A stretch of 64,000 nucleotides of DNA, taken from positions 50,212 to 114,211 of the forward strand of contig NZ_JAUYHK010000012.1 in the NCBI RefSeq assembly GCF_030690045.1, in the 5' to 3' direction. The position numbers and the translations under genes were made by a program. Shown piece by piece: positions 59,820 through 64,000 of this stretch. Origin of the DNA: Thalassospira sp. GTDB lineage: Bacteria > Pseudomonadota > Alphaproteobacteria > Rhodospirillales > Thalassospiraceae. The notes under the pieces are model-generated. The model searched no databases, had not been told where the DNA came from, and saw only the letters and a program-made list of their open reading frames with translations. The stretch's first letter is position 1. Each line of letters begins with the position of its first letter.

Positions 59820-60397
59820 CAGCTTTGCCGCAAGACCAATCCGAAACGTCCGATAATTGGGGCGGGCTTGAAAACCTGCCCGGTCATCCTTTGATGTGGG
59901 TTCTGATCCTGTCGGAACTGGTGGTGTTCGGGGCGTTTTTATTGACTTTTTCCGGGGCGCGGATTGTCGATCCCGTCGGGTTTGCCCAATCGCAAATCAT
60001 GCTGGACCGGGTGGCCGGGGGGATCAATACCGTCATCTTGCTGACCAGCGGCCTTTTCGCGGTTTTTGCGGTACGCGCCATTGCATCGGGGCGGGTTGGC
60101 CTGTGCCGTTTGTGGCTGTTGCTGGCGGCGGTGGCGGGTGTGGTGTTTCTGGTGATCAAGATCGTTGAATATCAGGCGAAATTCGATGCCGGGATCGGCA
60201 TTGAAACCGATACTTTCTTTACCCTGTATTTCCTGATTACCGGGTTTCATGCGCTGCATGTGGGGATGGGGCTGGGGATTTTGGGGATTGTCGCCCTGTC
60301 GCCCAGCCGGATCAATATCGAAACCGGTGTGGCATTCTGGCATATGATCGATCTGGTCTGGGTGCTGGTTTTTCCTGTGATTTATCTGGTGCGCTGA
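59816..60397 (+). CDS. norE: NorE, cytochrome oxidase subunit III-like protein
   Basis: 193 residues, about five membrane helices. HPLMWVLILSELVVFGAFLLTF, FLITGFHALHVGMGLGIL and AFWHMIDLVWVLVFPVIYL match the subunit III fold. It is an accessory nor protein needed for full activity in several denitrifiers. It overlaps norD by four bases (ATGA) and norF by one base. Confidence 0.92.
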   Translation: MTALPQDQSETSDNWGGLENLPGHPLMWVLILSELVVFGAFLLTFSGARIVDPVGFAQSQIMLDRVAGGINTVILLTSGLFAVFAVRAIASGRVGLCRLWLLLAAVAGVVFLVIKIVEYQAKFDAGIGIETDTFFTLYFLITGFHALHVGMGLGILGIVALSPSRINIETGVAFWHMIDLVWVLVFPVIYLVR

Positions 60398-60708
60398 TGA
60401 CCAGACAGAATCAGGGTTCGGTAAAAATTCCGGTGATTGTCTGGGCGGTTGCCGTTGGCATGACGGTCACATCCCTGTTGGCCGCCGGGGCAACCGAAGG
60501 AACCGCCACCGCCAACATTTTGGGCATTGTGCCGGTCATGGTGATCATGATCGCCGGTCTGATCAAGGCGTGGCTGATCTTGCAATATTATCTGGAGATG
60601 CGGTTTTCAACCGGATCGTGGCGCGGATTGTTTATGGCATTCCTGATTGTGATCGGCGGCGGGGTGGTGGCGGCGCAAGCATTGCTGTTGTTGCTGGGCC
60701 GGGCATGA
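60397..60708 (+). CDS. norF: NorF, small membrane protein of the nor operon
   Basis: 103 residues, three membrane helices (PVIVWAVAVGMTVTSLLAAG, ILGIVPVMVIMIAGLIKAWL and LFMAFLIVIGGGVVAAQALL). The middle segment LIKAWLILQYYLEMRFS resembles cytochrome oxidase subunit IV-like NorF. Last gene of the operon, followed at once by a hairpin terminator. Confidence 0.88.
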   Translation: MTRQNQGSVKIPVIVWAVAVGMTVTSLLAAGATEGTATANILGIVPVMVIMIAGLIKAWLILQYYLEMRFSTGSWRGLFMAFLIVIGGGVVAAQALLLLLGRA

Positions 60709-60742
60709 CCGGATGTCAGTTTATGCGTCATCTGACATCCGG
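60709..60742. terminator. Hairpin between norF and the convergent collar genes
   Basis: CCGGATGTCAG and CTGACATCCGG, perfect 11-bp arms around 12 bases. It begins right after the norF stop and ends 9 bases before the convergent stop. The T tract is weak. Confidence 0.75.
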
Positions 60743-60750
60743 CCAATTTC

Positions 60751-61467
60751 TTAATTGGGTCGCACCGGATAAAGGCCCTGTGTCATAATACAGGCCAGCA
60801 ACGGTTGCTGGGCCGGGCGCAACGGAATGTCATAGGGATAGGGTGCTCCCTCAGATTCCGTGCGGTTGGCGGTGGAAGTATTGGTCAGGCTGACCACATC
60901 ACTGTTCAGGCTGGCATCGGGCGCATTTCCATAAGATGGGGATCTGGCTATCAGCGCCCCGACGGTGGGAAGGTTCCCCGGAAGCCTGTTTTCAGGAGAT
61001 GATGAATTGCCCTGTGTCGCAAGGCCCTGCAATGTTCCGGTGACTTCTGCCGTTTCAAGGGTCCAACTGTGGGTATGGGGTGCCATGTTGGCGATGGTTA
61101 ACGTGGATCTTTCTGCGCCATAGGATTGCGCAAGGGCAACCGCAGGCAGGCCTGCACCCTGACCGGTTCCGGCGATGGTGCGGCTCCGCAGATCCGGCAA
61201 GGCGAAATTGGTTATTCCGTCGCCGCCAAAACGGGTTACGAGCAGGGAAAAAAGCATTTCATTGCCATTGACAGCCAGTAACCTGCCATCGGCAGGCAGG
61301 TAGTTTTGCGGACAATACCGCGCCCCTGTCCAGCAGACGGAGGATGCAAAGCCATCATCTGCGCAGTCCGATGCGGTGGCCTGCGGTTGGTGGATGCCAA
61401 AGGTCGCCACAGTCGCCAGAACAGCCAATATGCCCGCCCGGCCCATATGGTTCAAAGATGTTTTCAT
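60751..61467 (-). CDS. Exported phage-tail-collar-like protein (copy 1)
   Basis: 238 residues. A Sec signal (ILAVLATVATFGIHQPQATA) is followed by a tail-collar fold: YCPQNYLPADGRLLAVNGNEMLFSLLVTRFGGDGITNFALPDLRSRT, then MAPHTHSW and ACIMTQGLYPVRPN. It resembles MdpB-type microcystin-dependent proteins but has a signal peptide and the cysteine pattern C-x9-C-x6-C (35, 45, 52), with a fourth Cys at 226. The function is unknown. Third gene of a likely three-gene operon, 32 bases after copy 2. Confidence 0.85.
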   Translation of the reverse strand: MKTSLNHMGRAGILAVLATVATFGIHQPQATASDCADDGFASSVCWTGARYCPQNYLPADGRLLAVNGNEMLFSLLVTRFGGDGITNFALPDLRSRTIAGTGQGAGLPAVALAQSYGAERSTLTIANMAPHTHSWTLETAEVTGTLQGLATQGNSSSPENRLPGNLPTVGALIARSPSYGNAPDASLNSDVVSLTNTSTANRTESEGAPYPYDIPLRPAQQPLLACIMTQGLYPVRPN

Positions 61468-61499
61468 GGTTGAATTTCCTTTCCGAAAACAGGTTCTGG

Positions 61500-62174
61500 T
61501 TAAGGCCGTGGTGGATAGTAACCCTTGACTGCGATGCAGGCGGTCAGGCCAAGGCGGGGGGCCGTAACATCGATCGGCGCACCGCCGCCCGAAACAGCAG
61601 TATTCCCCGTCATTCCGGACAGATCGCCCGACACGATGCCGCTTTGCATATCGGCGTGGGGGGTGCCGGTGCCATAAAGGGGCATCTGGGTCGCCGATGA
61701 AACAGCAGGGTAACGGTTTGCGGGGCTGTTGTCGGTTGGTGCGGTTTTGTTGGCCTTGAGCGTCCCGGAAAGTACAAAGGTGGATGGATCAATCAGGTGC
61801 TGGTGCTGCGGCAGGTTGTTGACCGTCATGGTGGTGGTCGCCGCCCCCCGCTTTTGTCCGCGCAATACAGTGCCGTTAGAATATTGTCCCTGGGCGACGA
61901 CGCTGCGTCCTTGCAGGTCCGGGAGGTTGAAGTTTATGTTATCCCCGCCATAGGTGTTTCCGATCAGGGAAGCAAGCGCCGCATTGGTTTGGACCGGAAG
62001 GCTTTGCCCGTTCGCCTTGGCATAATTATTCGGACAATAATCCGTCGCCATCCAGCAGATCGCCCCGAGCATGGGATCATCACTGCATGTGGCCCAGGCC
62101 GGTTGCGGCAGGAAGATGCTGGTCAATGCGGCTGTTGCCACCACTGCCAGCAGGGTTTTGGTGTAATGGGTCAT
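61500..62174 (-). CDS. Exported phage-tail-collar-like protein (copy 2)
   Basis: 224 residues from the ATG at 62174; the frame to 62261 would overlap copy 3. Sec signal LLAVVATAALTSIFLPQPAWA, then CPNNYAKANGQSLPVQTNAALASLIGNTYGGDNINFNLPDLQGRSVV and NLPQHQHLI. Cysteines at 30, 40, 47 and 213 match copies 1 and 3. The sequences have diverged widely, so the duplication is old. Confidence 0.85.
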   Translation of the reverse strand: MTHYTKTLLAVVATAALTSIFLPQPAWATCSDDPMLGAICWMATDYCPNNYAKANGQSLPVQTNAALASLIGNTYGGDNINFNLPDLQGRSVVAQGQYSNGTVLRGQKRGAATTTMTVNNLPQHQHLIDPSTFVLSGTLKANKTAPTDNSPANRYPAVSSATQMPLYGTGTPHADMQSGIVSGDLSGMTGNTAVSGGGAPIDVTAPRLGLTACIAVKGYYPPRP

Positions 62175-62229
62175 TTGTGGTTCCCCGGTATAGAATCGAT
62201 GAAAATCAAACCTGGCAATTGCGGCGCGG

Positions 62230-62925
62230 TTAATTCGGGTTGATCGGGAAGTAACCGTCATAGTTCACACAGGCCAGCATCCCCAGTTGCGGACCAAGAA
62301 CCGCCATCGGTTGAGGATCTGTGCCGGGGGTGATGCCACTGGTAATTTGTTGCCCGGATATATGCGCCGATACCATTCCGGCGGCCATGGTTGCATCGGT
62401 CGTATCGGCATAGATTTTAACGTTCGTATTTTGTGGCGCGGCCAGAACGTTTCCTGCGGGCATGGTGAGCGATCCGGCTGTTTCCTGAACCGCCACCGAA
62501 ATTTTCGAATCCGCAGGGATATTGACGCCGTGATCATGCAGCGGCAGATTGGCAGTCGTAAGCGTAACTTTTTCCGGACCATTAATCGGGTATTCCGGCT
62601 CCATCGGAAACAGGCCGGGGCCGGTGCCGGTGCCGACCGGTTCCCGGCCCATCATGTCTGGCAGATTGAAATTACCCTGCCGGGCAGACCCGCCATAGGT
62701 CGTACCATACAGGGCATAAAGCGCCTGATACTGGCCGATCTGGAGATTTTGCCCGTATGCGGGTAAATATCCTTCGGGGCAAAAGGAAATGGCGGTCCAG
62801 CAGATGCTGCCGATATAGCCGTTCAAATTGCATGCCGCGGCGGGTGCCGGGCGCAGCGTCATGGCGGCGAGTGCCGCGAATGCCGCCGTTCCTGCCAGAA
62901 TGCAGGTTGATAAACCGGGTCTCAT
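62230..62925 (-). CDS. Exported phage-tail-collar-like protein (copy 3)
   Basis: 231 residues, first gene of the three. Sec signal (CILAGTAAFAALAAMTLRPAPAAA), then CPEGYLPAYGQNLQIGQYQALYALYGTTYGGSARQGNFNLPDMMGREPVG and NLPLHDHGV. Cysteines at 32, 42, 49 and 219. The His pair in HDHG corresponds to the loop histidines of tail collar domains. The promoter should lie in 62926-63000. Confidence 0.85.
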   Translation of the reverse strand: MRPGLSTCILAGTAAFAALAAMTLRPAPAAACNLNGYIGSICWTAISFCPEGYLPAYGQNLQIGQYQALYALYGTTYGGSARQGNFNLPDMMGREPVGTGTGPGLFPMEPEYPINGPEKVTLTTANLPLHDHGVNIPADSKISVAVQETAGSLTMPAGNVLAAPQNTNVKIYADTTDATMAAGMVSAHISGQQITSGITPGTDPQPMAVLGPQLGMLACVNYDGYFPINPN

Positions 62926-63240
62926 ATTCTGTCCTCCCTTGTTCCAGCCGGACAGGAAATACTATGTAAATTCTCTATTCCGGCTATACATCGGGATAAG
63001 GTTTCGATTTCTTTCCAATTCGGTCAAGACATAAATTTCAACCCGAAATAATTTTGTTCTTGTTTGCCGTGCAATCGTGCACACGGGATGCGGGTATCCA
63101 GCCAAGGGTGCCGCAGATGGAGGTATCGGGAAATGCGCATAACATATTGAAATAAATATTGTTTTTTCAAATCCCGGCGCGGGTTTGAGAATATGCGGCA
63201 GAGGCCTGCAAAGTTTTTTCGGATTTTTTGAAAAAAGTTC

Positions 63241-63335
63241 TTGATTTGTTCTTTTCGCTGTGGCATAACAGAAAAGTCAAGGGGATAAATCCGCCCGGAC
63301 CGAAACCCGCAAGGCCTTGTGCCTTGCGGGTTTTT
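63241..63335 (+). ncRNA. Candidate small RNA: promoter-like sequence followed by strong terminator
   Basis: TTGATT (63241) and CATAAC (63264) are spaced by 17 bases. About 30 bases later comes a perfect terminator hairpin, AAACCCGCAAGG / CCTTGCGGGTTT plus TT (63303-63335). The RNA would be about 60 bases long and contains no gene. Confidence 0.4.
63303..63335 (+). terminator. Orphan intrinsic terminator
   Basis: Twelve-base perfect stem AAACCCGCAAGG / CCTTGCGGGTTT, seven-base loop, T tract TTTTT. No protein gene lies upstream on this strand. Confidence 0.85.
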
Positions 63336-63485
63336 GCGTTTGGGCCAGAGGAAAGAGACGATGATGATGCGTTACTACATGGACAGAGAAGGCGGCGGGC
63401 CAGCCCGCAGGATCATGACGGGTGGATGGAAAAGCCATTACGGGGGCATTCTGCCGGTCCGCTAACCCGGCCATTTGTCAGGACG

Positions 63486-63780
63486 CCCGAGTTGCGTCTT
63501 GTCGGTGGCAAGACCTGCCCGGATCGTACCCCGGCATTACCGGGGAAGGCAGGAGCGGGTGGTGGGGCCGAAGGTGGCCTGTTGGCGCGGCGGGCGGAAG
63601 CCCGAAGGCTGTCTGGATTCCCGCGTTCGCGGGAAGGGCGGTTTTGGGTGGCGGATGCCCGAGGTGCGCCTTGTGGTTGGCCGCGCCTGCCCGGATCGTG
63701 GCGGGAGCTGTCGGCCTTGCCGGGCGAGTTGCACGGTGGGCGGAAGCCCGAAGTGTGTCCGGTTCCCGTGATGACGGGAA
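63486..63780. repeat. REP-like palindromes in a degenerate ~173-base direct repeat
   Basis: Three hairpins: CCCCGG/CCGGGG at 63529-63545, TTCCCGCG/CGCGGGAA at 63618-63635, and TTCCCGT/ACGGGAA at 63763-63780. CCTGCCCGGATCGT occurs twice about 173 bases apart, and GGGCGGAAGCCCGAAG occurs twice, 146 bases apart. Confidence 0.7.
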
Positions 63781-64000
63781 AGGCGGGTTTTGACCGGGCC
63801 GTCTTGCGGCGGGTTCGGTATGATCGGGGCGAAGGCCCGACGACGGAAGGAAGACCCAGGCCTGCATTTTCGGATGCGGCTTGTGAGGCAGACGGGGGTA
63901 TGGGCGCCATATCAAGTACCCCTGATGGAGCCTCGCCAAAGTCCCACGGGGGTAGTCCGTCTTGTGTGCATCGGTCCTGCCGGGTTGGCGATTCGGGGGC

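Larger units (their letters stand above)
62926..64000. other. Right-end region without a supported protein gene
   Basis: 1,075 bases. The left third is AT-rich and holds the promoter-terminator cassette at 63241-63335. The right part is GC-rich, with REP-like palindromes and a roughly 173-base direct repeat. Open frames on both strands here are repeat-driven and match no family I know. A 34-codon frame at 63361 (MMMRYYMDREGG) is too short to support. Confidence 0.5.

Noticed and set aside
63130..63230. Dyad around CCCGGCGCGGG as a terminator
   Set aside because: The stem has a bulge and no T tract on either strand.
63413..63910. Minus-strand frame of 165 codons at the right end
   Set aside because: Pro/Arg/Ser-rich translation over GC-rich repeats, with similar frames on both strands; driven by repeat composition.

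Overview
The window reads as a chromosomal segment of a marine-type alphaproteobacterium, most likely Rhodospirillales and Thalassospira-like. The evidence is gene order: ubiG, lysC, ptsP, prfA, prmC, a DUF4167 gene and clpB in series, plus a split three-gene pntAA-pntAB-pntB transhydrogenase like that of Rhodospirillum. The genus is an inference from layout and protein character, not from a marker-gene comparison. Base composition is GC-rich except for one AT-rich islet at about 40.0-41.5 kb. I see no tRNA, rRNA, CRISPR array or intact insertion sequence.

Left part (1-10 kb): a truncated PhoX-type phosphatase, a small methyltransferase, a DUF1178 protein, katG, a phnD-phnC-phnE-phnE ABC importer for phosphonate or phosphite, and a membrane diguanylate cyclase. 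Pho-box-like sequences near phnD, and a half site near phoX, suggest a phosphorus-scavenging theme.

Housekeeping block (9.6-36.4 kb): a GNAT enzyme with ubiG, then lysC, a nitronate monooxygenase-like enzyme, ptsP, a RodZ-like HTH membrane protein, ispG, hisS, a glutamyl-tRNA reductase hemA, prfA, prmC and a DUF4167 gene. These are followed by a solitary VirD4/TraG-like gene that has lost its nucleotide-binding motifs, a MOSC protein, clpB, a DUF4197 protein, a P-loop kinase, an acyl-CoA ligase, pepF and an ABC1-family kinase.

Middle (36.4-48.5 kb): a 628-base non-coding leader with two terminator-like hairpins precedes the pnt operon. Next comes the AT-rich islet, holding a HAD hydrolase coupled to a three-helix membrane protein. 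Then follow a flavin-reductase-like protein, an AbrB-type membrane protein, a chemoreceptor and a tctCBA tripartite tricarboxylate transporter, all on the minus strand.

Catabolic and signalling block (48.7-54.9 kb): an IclR regulator faces a CaiB-type CoA-transferase and a citryl-CoA-lyase-like enzyme. With tctCBA this makes a plausible route of uptake, CoA activation and cleavage. A solute-binding protein gene diverges from a TctD/TctE-like two-component pair.

Right part (55-64 kb): a complete norCBQDEF nitric oxide reductase operon behind a near-perfect FNR/NnrR-type site, then three tandem genes for exported phage-tail-collar-like proteins with four conserved cysteines. The last kilobase has no convincing protein gene. 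It holds a short promoter-terminator cassette and GC-rich REP-like repeats.
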